From Ampelocalamus luodianensis (lineage: Eukaryota > Streptophyta > Magnoliopsida > Poales > Poaceae): 64,000 nucleotides of DNA. Under the pieces are notes generated by a model. The model had not been told where the DNA came from. It made no database searches and saw only the letters and a program-made list of their open reading frames with translations. Numbering within the stretch: position 1 is the stretch's first letter; every line of letters begins with the position of its first letter. This document shows, in pieces, positions 1 through 12,599 of this stretch. Location of the stretch: the NCBI GenBank assembly GCA_036346255.1, contig CM070625.1, positions 20,049,488 through 20,113,487 on the forward strand, in the 5' to 3' direction. The position numbers and the translations under genes are program-made.

Positions 1-1915
1 ACCTGTAGGATGTAAGTGGGTGTTCAAAAAGAAGCTTAGGCCTGATGGTACTATCGAGAAGTATAAGGCACGGCTTGTGGCCAAGGGTTATACCTAAAAG
101 GAAGGCGAAGATTTCTTTGATACTTATTCACTGTGGCTAGATTGACCACTATTCGAGTACTACTATCTCGGTCGCCTCACGGTCTTCTCGCTCATCGATG
201 GACGTTAAGACGGCTTTTCTAAATGGAGAGTTGGATGAGAAAATTTACATGGAACAAACCAGATGGATTTGTAGTAAATGGTCAAGAAGGAAAGGTGTGC
301 AAGTTGTTGAAATCTTTGTATGGTCTTAAACAAGCACCTAAGCAAAGGGCATAAAAGTTCGACAGAACTTAACATCCGCAGCTTTATTGTGAATGAAGTC
401 CGACAGATGTGTGTATTATCGCCATGGCGGGGCGAGGAGTCATTCTATGTCGTATGTTGATGACATATCGATCTTTGGGACCAACCTTAATGTGATTAAG
501 GAGGTCAAGGATTTCTTGTCTCGTAATTTTGAGATGAAAGATCCGGGAGTAGCCGATGTTATCTTGAACATCAAGTCGTTGAGAGGTGATGATGGTGGGA
601 TTACATTGTTGCAATCTCATTATGTGGAAAAGGTTCAGTCGCTTTGGTTATAGCGATCGCAAACCTTCTCCAACACCTTATGATCCTAGCGTGTTGCTTA
701 GGAAGAATCTGAGAATAGCCGAGAGACCAATTGAGATATTCTCGATAATTGGTTCACTTATGTATTTAGCTAGCGGCACGTGCTCGACATCCGCTTGTTT
801 GTGAGCAAACTAAGCCGCTTGTTTCTAATCCGGAGATGATCATCGGCATGCTCTTGAGAGGGTAATGCGCTATCTAAATGGTAATATGAGTTATGACATT
901 CACTATACCGGGTACCTAGGTACTAGAGGGTTATAGCGATTCAAACAGATATCCGATGTCGATGAGATTAAGGCCACAAGTGGATATGTCTTCACACTTG
1001 AGGTGACTGCTTTCATGGAAGTTTTGCAAGCGCACCATCTTAACGAGGTCAACAATGGAAGCGTAACTCACGTATTAGATATCGCCATCGTTGAAGTCGA
1101 ATGGCTTCGTGAGCTTTGATGGATTTGCGGTGGTTGAAAAACGGCATCGCTTATTTCGATGAATCGTGACAATCGGTCGTGATTGTCAAAGTGAATGATT
1201 CTAAGGATAATATGAAGGCATCAAGATATGTGAAGAGAAGATCAAGTCCGCCAGAAAATAAGAAACTCCGAGTAATAGCTTTGGATTATATCCAAACAAA
1301 TAAGAATCGCGATCCTTTCACAAAGGGTTTATCACGAATGTGATAGATAATGCATCGAGGAGATGGGTTTGAGACCCACGTGAGTTATACCATAGTGGTA
1401 ACCCATCCTATGTGATCGGAGATCCCGTGAAGTAGGATTGGCATAACAAACTATTGGTTAACCGAGAGGAGAGTACCTTTATAGACCCACTCTATTGGAG
1501 ATGCAATTCTCTCTAAATCAGATGACAAAGTTGATTCTTATCTTAATGTGTTCGTGACTTGTTAAAGCAAAGATGTTGTCCACAGAGCATCTTGAAAGAA
1601 CACACCTATATGAGCCCGATCGCTAGTTCTGCCTATGAAATAGGTAATTTCTAAGAAGCTCATGAATAGGCCAGAGTATGACTTATATGCTCCAACCCGC
1701 GGGGATGCTCGGCACCTAGTATCGCTTAAGGACTTAAGTGAAACTTATTCACACAAACCGCCAATTCAAGGCTTAGTCCATTGTGCGCTGTGGATAAGTG
1801 TAGCTTGTTTCCAGTGGATGTTCAACCTAATCGGTCTCCATCAAAATACTTGGTATATTAAAACAATATCGTGGATCAAGGCAATTGGCATGTGCCCTTG
1901 GGATATGGTGGGGAT
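1..1915 (+). pseudogene. Ty1/copia pol remnant (reverse transcriptase, RNase H)
   Basis: This is the 3' part of a copia polyprotein; the 5' part lies outside the window. The first 110 bases encode the start of the copia reverse transcriptase (VGCKWVFKKK followed by YKARLVAKGYT). A catalytic SYVDDISIFG-like motif lies near 450-485, and the RNase H end with a PFTKGL-like motif lies near 1313-1330. The frame breaks repeatedly: there is a stop after the KGYT motif near 97 and indels near 130, 165, 195 and 350. Many breaks coincide with missing bases at expected CAG or CTG sites. A purine tract (ggtggggat) ends just before the 3' LTR at 1916. The remnant cannot be translated as written. Confidence 0.9.
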
Positions 1916-3008
1916 TGTTGGAATTAATACTGCTAGGCCCAAATTTATATTCTAATTAATTCTGAAAATTCCAAAGGCCCATGTGCATGTGCTAAAACCG
2001 CTTAGTCCCATATGGAGAGTTTTATGGGAGTTACACCACTTTAAAAGGTGGAACGTGGTAACCCCTTGTGGAATTGGAGATACCAATACGCGCGCTGGCC
2101 GCCGCTCGCCTCGCCGCACCACGCCGAGCGCGCAGTGCGTGTGCGCAGCGCTGCGCTTGTGCGATACAAAGCGCGCGCAGTCGGTGCGTCGCTGCTTTTC
2201 TTTATCTATTCGAAAACGAAACGCACCGACCGCAGCGAAACGGCCGCGAATGGCAACCGCTTTCGTCTCTTCATTTTTGCCATTAATCAAAACGTTACCG
2301 CGAGTAATGGCTGCGTTTCCATCGATTAATGGAGAATCAATGGCGACCGTTTTTCAAAACGTTACCGTGAGTAATGGCTGCGCTTTCCATCGATTAATGG
2401 CGAATCAATGGCGACCGCTTCCTTGCGAATCAAAAGCCTCGTCGCTTGGTTTTGGCTATAAGTTCGAAGAATGTGAGCATCGAAAAGCCGCATCTTCTTC
2501 ATCCAAAATCTCTCCACGCCGAAACGGTCTTTCACGCTTTTGATTGTTGTCTTCGCGATCTCCATCCCGCTGGCGCGCGTACGCCAAACCGGAGAGCGGT
2601 CCTCGGAACCCTCGTCCTTGAAGGCTTGCGCGAGCGAGGACGAATAAGGTTTTGGGAGCGTTCGCGATCGCCACCGCCTTCCTCTTCGTCCGACTACGCT
2701 ACATCTACATCAACAGACGACTACTACCACGACGCTTACTACGCTTATGACGAACGCACGATCTCGCCAAAACTCTTGATGTCGCGCATCTTCTTGCCTT
2801 CCTTCATCGATCCGGGTATGACCGTCTCTCATTTGTTGTTTGCTTAGTTTTATCATCTGTTGTTGATCTGAACGTTGAGATAGATATGCTAGTTATATCT
2901 ATAATGTTCTTGCTTATATACTTTGTGAAAATGGCTAGAATAATTTCCATGATTTATCTAGTGTATTTCTGGATTAAAGTAATTCAAAAAATGCTTATAT
3001 GTTCAACA
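1916..3008 (+). repeat. 3' LTR of the copia element
   Basis: The repeat begins TGTTGGAATTAATACT directly after the polypurine tract and ends GTTCAACA, so it has the TG...CA ends and short inverted termini of a copia LTR, 1,093 bp long. No second copy is in the window, so the matching 5' LTR must lie upstream. The right edge is inferred from the terminal motif only. Confidence 0.75.
2288..2423 (+). repeat. 67-bp direct tandem duplication in the copia LTR
   Basis: Two adjacent copies begin with CAAAACGTTACCG at 2288 and 2355, a period of 67 bp. They differ at only a few positions. Each carries the words CATCGATTAATGG and AATCAATGGCGACCG. The duplication lies in the U3/R part of the LTR. Confidence 0.85.
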
Positions 3009-4592
3009 CGGGATGTGTGAGATGCGTTGCTGGAGGCAAGCGAGCGAGGGGCACCTGAGTCTTTTTTGAAATCTTCTCTCTTCCTTCGGCTCGAAAATGA
3101 TATAATAGTGTCCTCGGTGTTCTACGGTAAAGTTATATATTTTTACAATGTGTTCTGACGTAACCACGTTTTTTGGATGTTCGTTGGCAAATGGTGACAA
3201 TTTGTAGTGTCCTGTAGTCAATTTTCTCTTCTCTGTTTTTTTCTAAATAAAAGTGAGTTTACCCGAATTTTAGGGTTTTAAGGGTCTTTTATATGAGACA
3301 TTGTGTCGCCATTTGGAACGACGATAAGGTTTGCGGGACTCTTACCGCCATTTGAAATGACGGTTTTTTAAATTTTAATATTTAAAAAATTTAGGATCCC
3401 TGTCGTCATTTAAAATGACGATAGAGATCTATCGCCAATTCAATTGACTGAATTGGTGACAAGGAGCTCTCTATACTGTTGAGCCTCATGTCGCCACTGC
3501 ACATGTCCTTGTCGTCAATTGGAATGGCAACAAGAACGACTAGTTTTGTAATTTTATTTTTGACTATTTATTTTTGTAATTATTTTTTAAATTAATATTA
3601 TTTCAAAAAAAAAATCAAACAAAAACATCTCGATGCTTCAGGTCCGTTTGGAATGTGATTTTTTTATATAATTAATTTCTTCTGATATCCCTATGTTCCA
3701 AACGGGTCCTCTAGAATGGAAGGCTAGGGTTAGGGTTATCGTGCTCCATTTCAACGTGTACCCTTTTCTTTCTTAAGCACATCATACATTGAACATGAAC
3801 GCAAAACACTGACGCGCCAAGGGTAATGCGCTAATACGGCTTGTAACTTTGTATTGTAAGTATAATATAATGACACCCTCGCAAAATAGTATAATATAAA
3901 GACTACTGATCATTTTTTTTGCTCATGGCTAAATGAGAAGGCTTTTGTGGTCAATAATAGAGACGGAAGGGAGTCATGGAAATTTTAACTCACGAAATTA
4001 AGGTACAAATACATGCCGATCTTTACATTCGCGCACTTAAGAAATTAGAAGATGTAATTAAGCATTGTTAGCATAATTTGTCTATATGGTCGAATTATTG
4101 CGTTGGTTGGTACATATAGACACATGGGCGTTGCTATGCGTAATACCGCACACGTTGGTTACTCTCTTCCCCTTGGACACATTTCCTGGCCCCACGTGAT
4201 TAAAGGCGTCCAAGGCTCCAAGTTTATTTCTTCACCAAATCCCGGCCGACGCCCCTCAAGTCATGGTCCTCTCTCTCACCATGGCAGCCTTGCTTAAGGT
4301 CTTGAATTCCCTCAAAACTTGCAGAGGTTTGCACAGCACAGCTTTATCGAGTGTGAAATACACAGAGAACCCACGGGAATTCTATCGGTGGTTTTACTCA
4401 TGGATTGGGTGTCAATTTAACCGTCTCCTGAGAGGTAAATTAGGCGTGTGGCCATCGTGGTTGAACTTGTTGCTGCTGGCTGAGGGCTTCAGGAGGCAAC
4501 TCAAGAGGCTTTGATGGTGAAGCTGCCGCTGATCTCCATGTAGTTGGCCACGATGATCATGCTGGAAGCCGAGAAAGTAGAAACTGTAGATC
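3009..4592. other. Spacer with no recognisable gene
   Basis: This AT-rich stretch lies between the copia LTR and the CACTA element. It holds a palindrome array (3298-3545) and a small inverted repeat with GTCCGTTTGGAA ends (about 3642-3711) that resembles a relic MITE. Short open frames near 4260-4550 have no recognisable domain. Nothing else is supported. Confidence 0.6.
3298..3545. repeat. Array of short imperfect palindromes
   Basis: At least five short inverted repeats follow one another. Their arms are built on GTCGCCATTT or GTCGTCAATT and are closed by the complementary AAATGACG or AATGGCAAC. Examples are CCGCCATTTGAAATGACGG near 3349 and GTCGTCATTTAAAATGACGA near 3404. They look like subterminal repeats of a DNA transposon, but no terminal inverted repeats were found. 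Confidence 0.65.
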
Positions 4593-4960
4593 AACCACTA
4601 CCGGACACAGCCGATTTGCCGAGTGCAAAAAGCTTTGCCGAGTGCCAAATAGCGGGCACTCGGTAAATCGATATTTTGCCGAGTGCGACACTCGGCAAAG
4701 ACAAAACACTCGGCAAATCCCTCTTTGCCGAGTGCTATGCACTCGCAAATATTAACACTCGGTACATTCAACCTTTGCCGAGTGCCGTGCACTCGGCAAA
4801 GTAGGGCACTCGGCAAAGCGGCATGAGGTAACGGTCCTCGCCGACGCCAAATTTTGCCGAGTGCCGCCGCTTGGCACTTTCGGCAAAATCCATTTTGCGA
4901 GTCTGCCTGCGTGTGGCACTCTAGACAAGACCCGCTGAAGTCGCGTTCGCACTTCAAGAA

Positions 4961-5830
4961 ACATTTTTGCCTCCAAATTTTTTGGCTCCCTCCTCAGTTA
5001 GTACTTATGTTAGGATTTGGTACATTTTGTGGCTTTTGTTATACTTAGTTAATTTATTTCATTTACTACAATTATTTCGGAAAATGCAAATTTGAACGCG
5101 CATCGAATAATGGAATTTAATGATTCAAAAATGATAGTCATGTTATTGAGTGTAGTGTGAGGTCGTATCACGAGCGGACCAGAAATTCGAACATCTTGTT
5201 GATGAAACATGATCCAGTGAACTTGCGAGCGAAGTGTTTTAAAATTATATAAAAGCAAACAACGTCCGAAAATTATGAAACCGTGGAGATGTCATGATAT
5301 CATATGTGGAGGTCGTGATAAAATTTGAGAAGGTTTAGTGTATGTTGTCACGTCGATGCTTTCAAACCAGACATCTCCACATGTGATACTTATATCCCAA
5401 ACCGAGATGTCCTCGGTTTGAAAGCATCGTGACGTGACAACATGCACGAAACCTTCTCAAATTTTTATCACAAATTCCTCACATATGATATCATGACATC
5501 TCCACGGGTTTCATAATTTTCTGACGTTGTTTGCTTTTATAGAATTTAAAACACTTCAGCCCGCAAGTTCACGATCATGTTTCACAACAAGATGTTCGAA
5601 TTTCGGTCCGTTCTCGCATACGGCCTCACACTACACTCAATAACATGACTATCATTTTGAATCATTAAATTCCATTATTCGATGCACGCAAATCAAATTT
5701 GCATTTTCCAAATAATTGTAGTAAATGAAATAAATTAACTAAGTATAACAAAAGCCACAAAATGTACCAAATCCTAACATAGAGTACCTGCATCAGTAGG
5801 AGGGCTAAAAAAATTTGGAGGCAAAAATGT
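4961..5830. repeat. Long inverted repeat (hairpin) inside the CACTA element
   Basis: The arm at 4961-5378 is mirrored as its reverse complement by 5404-5830, with about 25 bp between them. Paired landmarks are CATTTTTGCCTCC (4962) with GGAGGCAAAAATG (5817), and GATGCTTTCAAACC (5355) with GGTTTGAAAGCATC (5414). The arms match closely with small indels. Looser similarity continues outward into the GCCGAGTGC words. A transcript crossing it would fold into a dsRNA of about 400 bp. Confidence 0.9.
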
Positions 5831-6259
5831 TTGACGAGTGCTGTGGCACCCAGACTCTAAGAGGGTCTTTGCCGAGTGCCACAGACGCACTTTCGAAAGA
5901 TGGGAGAGGTCCTGCTTTTAAAAAAATTGAGGAAAAAATTTTAAATTTTTTTGTAATCCTCTTTGCCGAGTGCCATAACTCTGCACTCGGCAAACAAAAT
6001 AAAAAAATTTAAAAAAACACCGCTGAGTGCGGTAGCACGACTCGGCAAAGGGAGATGTTCGATTTGCAAAACAAATTTGGAGGCAAAAATTAATTTTTTT
6101 AAAAATACTCTTTCCGAGTGCGGATCTCGCACTCTAGCAGCAAAGGCAAAAATTCTCTTTGCCGAAAGCGATCTCGCACTCTGCAAAGAAATTAAAAAAA
6201 TTGTTTGCCGAGTGCCGATCGCGGGCACTCGGCAAACCATCAACACTTATACTTTTTGC

Positions 6260-6655
6260 CGCACACGACACACTGCGCACACACCGCGCTTGCGCGCTGG
6301 CCCCCGACGACGCTGCGCGCCATGCGCCGCGCGCGCCGCCGCCGCTCGCCACGCGCGCCGCTTCGCCACGCGCGCCGCCGCGCGCGCGCCGCTCTGCCGC
6401 CGCGCGATCCGCCGCCGCGCCGCTTCGCTTCGCGCGCCGCCACGCCACTGCCGCCGCCGCGCCGCGCCCGCAAGGCTTCTGCCGCTTCCCGCCGCCCTGC
6501 CGCGCCGCCGCGCTGCCGCGCCACGCGCGCCCACGCCCACGCCGCCGCGCTGCCGACCCACTGCTGCGCTGCCGCCCGCCGCCGGCCAAGCCCGCTGCGC
6601 TGCCGCCCGCTGGCCGCCGCCTGCCGCCCACGCCACGCCTGCCGCCGCTACTCTA
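6260..6655. repeat. GC-extreme low-complexity block (CGC/GCC words)
   Basis: About 400 bp made almost only of CGC, GCC and GCG words, sharply bounded by AT-rich sequence on the right. It is open in several frames on both strands and would give Ala/Arg/Pro-rich products. That is an effect of composition, not evidence for a gene. It lies inside the CACTA element. Confidence 0.8.
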
Positions 6656-7849
6656 CAATAAGGGTATATATGATTTCTTCGCCTTCAAATTCTATTTTGC
6701 CAATGTCACATTTAACTACACTCATTGACCTCATCAGATATATTAAATTGTGCAATTATATGTATGAATAATGAATGTATGACTCTATAGGTGAAATTAA
6801 TAGTGTTTAATTTCAATGTAAGTGCAATGTATATGCATATATAGATCTAGCTTGCAAATGGTCATGCGAGAGTGCCAATGAATTAATGTACGTATTGCTG
6901 ATCAAGGTATGTAACAGCATGCATAATATGAATCTTAGCCCTAGTTTTGGATATGTGTAGTGTGCCAAATGCTCATGCAAGGTGTCAACGATATGTAGTA
7001 TTAATGCTAATCAAGCCTTTAGGTATTAGCATGCATATATAATATTAATTTCAGTCCTAATCTTGGATATTTAATTTGTGCTTATGCACGAGTTAACTCT
7101 GTAGACTTCAAGATAAGCTATAGCTAGCTACCACAATATTCGACGTTTGGTGTATATATACTTGGGTTATATCTACGATTTTAATTATACATACAAACGC
7201 ATGCTATATGGAATAATCTCTTGACTTCGAATTTTCTGAATATGTGCATAGACTACACCGTATATTGTCATCCCTACTTTCTTTACTTTACATATAGCAT
7301 GTATACCGTGTTTCCTATCACCGGTCTTCGATAGTGGGTTTTAAAATCAAATTAGACTAAGAAAAAAATAAATTATCATGATATGAAATTATTTTGTAGG
7401 ATTTACTTGTGAGCGCTACCTTCAATTTTTTTTTGAGATTGCACTACCTTAAATTAGAGAACATATTATGTGCTCCAAGCCAAATTCACGCTACTAATCC
7501 TCCCACTCCTCGGAAAGTGGTCCAAATCGTCGTGAAAAATTCCAAAAACATAGCCTAGTATACTCAGCAACTTTCATATTTAATCCGATAGCCATAACAT
7601 TCAATGTAATCTTGTCTCACATGCAATCTCTTCTCCTTTGTGCAGCCTCAATCGGCGGGTTCAAATAATCCACCTCATGCGCCTCCGAATGATGGAGCTT
7701 TTCTTCACCACACCGCAGTGGCCACCTTCGAGATGAATGGTAGTTGTATTTTCATTTGTTGTTCACTTGGTGATGGACTTGTGATATACTTATGATGCAC
7801 TTGTCGACTGTGATGAACTTGTGGATTTGTTTGGATGGACTTGAGCACT

Positions 7850-7990
7850 TATTGTTATATATGTGATGGATGTGATAAATATGTGATGGATGAGATATAT
7901 ATGTGATGGATGTGATATATATGTGATGGATGAGATATATATGTGATGGATGTGATATATATGTGATGGATCTGATATATGTTTGGATGG
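7850..7990. repeat. AT-rich minisatellite (GTGATGGATG units)
   Basis: About seven tandem units of roughly 19 bp, each carrying GATATATATGTGATGGATG with small changes. It lies inside the CACTA element next to its right subterminal region. Confidence 0.85.
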
Positions 7991-8760
7991 ATTTGTTTGT
8001 CGTGATGGAATGTAAAAAACAAATAAAAAACGCAGTTTTGGGTCACTTTGCCGAGTGCAACACACGGCAAATAGGTCCTTTGCCGAGTGCCATGGTCATG
8101 ACACTCGGCAAATCTGGGAATGTGGGCACCTGAAAATCCCATTTTTCCAGCTTTGCCGAGTGCCATGACCATGGCACTCGGCAAAGAATTTTTTTAAAAA
8201 ATTAAAACTTTGCCGAGTGCCGAGCCTGCTACGCCAGAAAGAATTTTCAAATTTTTTTAAACCTTTGCCGAGTGCCGCCGTTCGACACTCTCGAAACACA
8301 TTTTCAAAAAAATCTTTGCCGAAAGCCGCGGGTTGGCACTTGCGCCAGCGCCGTCAACGGGCCGTGTGTCCGAATCGGGCCTTTTCTTTGCCGAGTCTCG
8401 ACTCGGCACTCGGTAAAGCCTTTGCACGAGTGCCCAAAAATACACTCGCAAGGCTGATTTGCCGATTAATTTTTTCCGAGTGCCTTTGCCGAGTGTCGCG
8501 CTCTAAAGCCTTTGCCGAGTGCCTGAGGCACTCAGCAAAATGCCTGAGTCCGGTAGTGAACAGCTCCTCCTGCCCCATGCATGGCCTTCTTTTCCCTCTC
8601 TTCCTCGTTGCCTGTGGAGTTAGCTCACCGCCGGTCCAGACGACGTAAGGTCGCACTCAAGGGGAAAGGTCAAGTGTGCCCGCATCCTTCTGCAGAGATC
8701 CAGAGCTCTAAACTCACGTGCTTCTAAGGATCGTAAGACTATCACACACCAAAGGTAGCA

Positions 8761-9063
8761 GGGCATCTTCAATAGATTACTACATAGGTTTTCTAGTGAC
8801 GTGGAGGAGAGTGAGGTCGTCCTCTTACGAAGCAACATGTGTATCACGCGAGATAAGACACTAGCGGCGAAGCTTTTTGCTGTTGAAGCGTAGTCGTCGT
8901 TTATTCACAAGAAACAAGGCACTCGATTTATATAAAGCTTAAATGCTTGTGAGGTTTTAAAGAGACAACTTAAGAGACAATGTATTGAAATAGTCTAAAA
9001 TTATCTCAAAATAACAAGAATGGTGTTAAAAACAATCTAAAAGACAAACTATTGAACATGTCC
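8761..9063. mobile_element. MITE with GGGCATCTTCAATAG ends
   Basis: The left end GGGCATCTTCAATAG at 8761 and the right end CTATTGAACATGTCC at 9049-9063 are imperfect inverted repeats of 15 bp around a 300-bp AT-rich body with no coding capacity. A second truncated copy of the same left end starts at 49441. No clear target duplication is visible. The ends resemble the Tourist-like elements at 25610 and 28388. Confidence 0.65.
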
Positions 9064-9161
9064 GTATCCATAGCAATTTCCATAGACACATAATAACGGA
9101 GCACTTTGGACATATGCAAAAAAAGCTTTGTACAAATTAAAGATTGTCAGCGGAATACGAA

Positions 9162-12100
9162 TGTGACGCCCCGTGTTATTACCCCAGGGGTAATAACATT
9201 TAAGATATCTGATTACTATTCGCTTGCCCTGTAGAACACCGCTTCAACGAATAGTAAGCCTTACCGAGTTAGCGCATCGTAACAATAAGATAGAAATCGC
9301 CCTTATTCAAACAGATAGCCACGCAGGCTAAAGTCTTACGCACATGATTAATTTACATAGCCAAAATAAGACTAAACCCCCTTCTTGCCACACTCCATCG
9401 GCCTCCTACTCGCCCCGTGAGTCGAATACGGTGTCCATCTCGCCTGCGCGCTCGTAGTAAGGGTCTTCGCCGCCGTGGTCTCATCTGCACTGCAGTGCCT
9501 CGCCCACTCGGGATACTTCCTGCTGGACTAGGGTCTACAAAGGAGAATACTAACAAGGTTGAGTACAACTGAATGTACTCAGCAAGCATTAATAGCAAAA
9601 GATGCAAAGGATGCACTATCTCTATTCTTTATCACAATTTCTAAGCCATCTCACTTTAGAAAATAAATCTCGACAAAAAGGCAAATTTTAATACTGAAAA
9701 ACTCTACTAGTCACTCGGAGAGACGAAAGACCCCCTGTGGTTCCCGTAGACTCCAATCCTGGAGACTGGCATGAATTCATGTTTTGTTTAGCACTGCGCA
9801 GGCTTTGTACCACTTTACCCATAGCTATTCGAACTCTCTGAGCAATGTGGTTCACCGCATTGCCTTAGATGCGGGTTCAAGATCGTAATCTGTAACGCTT
9901 TCAGAGTTACGTGATTAATTTCTCCACCCATCACCTTCGCCGGCGTGCATTAGATCACGCCGCCGACCTCATCTTTCACCGAGTTACGTGAGGTTGGTTG
10001 AGGCGCCTTCCATCCTGCACTCAACACTCCACCTTAGCGCATATAGCGCCTTGATCCCCACTCCTGACTATCCCCACCTGGCCCCGGGTTCTTCCATATC
10101 ACTCACACACCTATTACTTACCCGATGTGGAGAGCATAGTCACGTGAACAAGGTAGCATTTTCTCGCTTCCGAAACGGAAAATGGTTGGCACTCGACTAC
10201 AGATCTGACCGAGCAAGAGTTGGTTGGTCCTTATATTATAGCCATATGTAAAAAGGCCCACCTCTTACCTCAACATCATCGTCGCGATTCTCACCAGGGT
10301 CCCTTTTACCCTCCTAATAGATCTCATTCTTTCTTAATCATCTTAATCATCTCAATCATTTTCTTTAGGTTTTGGAAAACCATTTTGATGCAATACATAT
10401 AATAGTGCAAGATAGGTATATTTTTAAAGTAACTATATTAATGTTCAAGAGGATCGCTTTCGTAGAAGTAGGAAAAGTTGGCGCCACTTGAAGTCACCGC
10501 TTCCTCGCTCACATGCAGTGTTGCCGTATACAGAGAAGATCGCAACGAATAATAGTATAAGTAAATACGTAGTTGATTTGAGTGATAATATAGATAATAG
10601 TTAGCGATTTACTACAAGTTAGCATATTTTACTTACTAAAATGCTTTTATGTTCTAATCGAGATTAGCACTCACCGATAGTCGCCACTAGTTTTAAACCC
10701 ACTCAACTAATTTAACGACACAAGTAAAGATGACAATCTATTCTAGTAGCCAACTCACAGAGCAACGAGAAACTAACTAAACTGCGATTGAACTAAACCT
10801 GAACCTAAACTAAATCTACCCTCTAATCCCTCTCTCTCTCTCTCTCTTTCTTCTCACCCGGCCCAACACACAACTTAGCCCACACACACACACACAACAC
10901 CCAAAATTTCACACACGCACGCACAACACCCAGCCCACACACACGCACGCACCCGACCCAACACACACCTCAGCCCACACACCACACACGGCCCACACAC
11001 ACGCACGCACACAACACACTAAACACACGCACACGCTAAGCACGCACGCACTAAGCCCACACACACACTAAGCACACCCTAAACACACGCACACAACACA
11101 CCCTGAGCACCCACACGCACACTACCTCTTCCTTCCACCTCTCCCCCTTCTTCAACCCCAGGCGTCGCCGCCCCTACTGGCTCCGGCTCGGCTTCTCCTC
11201 TCGGTCCCCATCGCGCCGGCTCACGGCGCCGCCGCCTCCTCTACCTAGCGCCGCCTCCCTTGCGTCGACCCGACTCTCCCTTTCTTGGCTTGGCCCGCCT
11301 GAATCCGGCCCGCCGCTTTCTCCAGTGCGGCCCGCTCCCGTCGATCTTCTCCTTCTCGGCGGGCCGGAAGGCTGGCGCCGCCACCGCGCGCCGCTCTCTC
11401 GCTTCTCTACCTAGCGCCGCTTTGTTTCCTTCCGCCCGACTGGCTCTCCTCTTGGTCTCTCTTCTCGTGGCCGCCGAGGCGAGGCCGCCTCCCTTGCTGG
11501 CCTACGCCACCCGCGCTCGGATCTGGCGCCTCCTCCTCTCTCTTCCTCTCTCTGCCGGTCACTACCGGCTCGGATCTGCTGCTAGGGTTTGGAGTGCGCG
11601 GCTTGGCCTTCGGCGGCGGTCGGCGAAGACCAACGCTTATCCTCTCTACAACTCTACTTGATCTCTGCCGCCGCTTGCATGAGTGCTTGTGGTGAATGCA
11701 GTCGAGAGGGTTGGATCTGGAGGTGGATGCTCTGGGAGGTATGACAATGCAGACTACGGTGTAGGCAAATGCTCACCTTCAGTTCATACGTTCGCTAATT
11801 TTACTCAAGAGGAAGGATGAGCGGGATTGTTTTAGTTGTGCTTGTGTTGTGGAATGGTTTCTTTTGGCCTTTGCTGTTCCAGGTTGATGACCGATGATGG
11901 TCCGTGTGGGGATGCGGTGGTGCGCCGGCCATGCAACGCCGAGCTCTTAGGCTGCCTCGCGACACCAAGCTCACCTTGAGCTGCGTCTGGGTGAGGAGGA
12001 ATGGGGAATGGTTGTGGTGAATGAGCGGGGGGACAGTAAAATAGAGACTCTCGGCTGTGAATGTGGGGGTAATTGGTCGTGTAATTGGATAGGCTTGCAC

Positions 12101-12548
12101 TGTGGCTTGCGAGAGAAAACAAGCGTGGTACTTTCGCTTTTGATAGCGATGTGGATGAGAGCGCACCGTGTTAGGATCTTGTGATGCTTGTGAGCAGCGG
12201 AGATGGTTCTAGGCGATAGTGCTACTAATTTGTTTGTATGATGCGGGATGTATGAATGTAATGATGTGCTTGATGATTCTGGATTCTGTGGATGTAAAAT
12301 GAGCTACGACATCTTATATGCAATTGTTGATTTCTTTGTCTAATGCAAAGGATATGCAATCTATTTATATATTGATCAATCACAGTCTTTGAAAGACGAT
12401 TGAAAAGGTGGGCGAATGCATGAATGAATGAATGACACGGTATGCTTGGTGATTAGGAGCGATCTAATACTCGCTAACTCGACGCTAAGAAAGGATTAAC
12501 CGTTAAACCCGACATCGCTACGAGGTTAGGCCTAAAACGCGGCGCTCA
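9162..12548 (-). repeat. 3' LTR of the chromovirus
   Basis: In window orientation it begins TGTGACGCCCCGTG and ends GCGCTCA; reversed, it runs TGAGCGC...GGCGTCACA. It aligns end to end with 19370-22813. It includes CT and CA microsatellites (10829-11120) and a GC-rich transcribed-looking part (11160-11650). The outer terminal TG seen in the other LTR appears lost at its inner edge. Confidence 0.92.
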
Positions 12549-12562
12549 TCCTACCCACTTAG
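12549..12562 (-). promoter_or_regulatory. Polypurine tract of the chromovirus
   Basis: On the minus strand the bases directly before the 3' LTR read AAGTGGGTAGGA, the expected plus-strand primer. The second gypsy copy near 51854-51866 has the nearly identical AAGTGGGGTAGG, so the two elements are related. Confidence 0.75.
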
Positions 12563-12599
12563 AAACAAATTTCGCCTCAAATTAAAAGCTCACTTGAGC

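Larger units (their letters stand above)
4596..8558. mobile_element. Non-autonomous CACTA (En/Spm) transposon
   Basis: The left end reads CACTACCGGACACAG at 4596. The right end, reverse-complemented from 8558, reads CACTACCGGACTCAG. The flanking three bases are AAC on both sides (4593-4595 and 8559-8561), the 3-bp target duplication expected for CACTA elements. Many direct and inverted copies of TTTGCCGAGTGC lie under both ends (4612-4930 and 8045-8545), as in panicoid CACTA families, where such words are thought to bind the element-encoded transposase partner. A further cluster lies internally (5865-6240). No TNP2-like transposase frame is visible in the 3,963 bp, so the copy would need help in trans. 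Its interior holds a long hairpin, a GC-extreme block and a minisatellite, listed separately. Confidence 0.93.

Noticed and set aside
6134..6771. Overlapping long Ala/Arg/Pro-rich open frames on both strands
   Set aside because: They follow from the CGC/GCC-rich composition; all frames are open at once and no domain is visible.
10829..11120. CA/CT microsatellites as an independent locus
   Set aside because: The same tract is present in the other LTR (21040-21330), so it is part of the retrotransposon.
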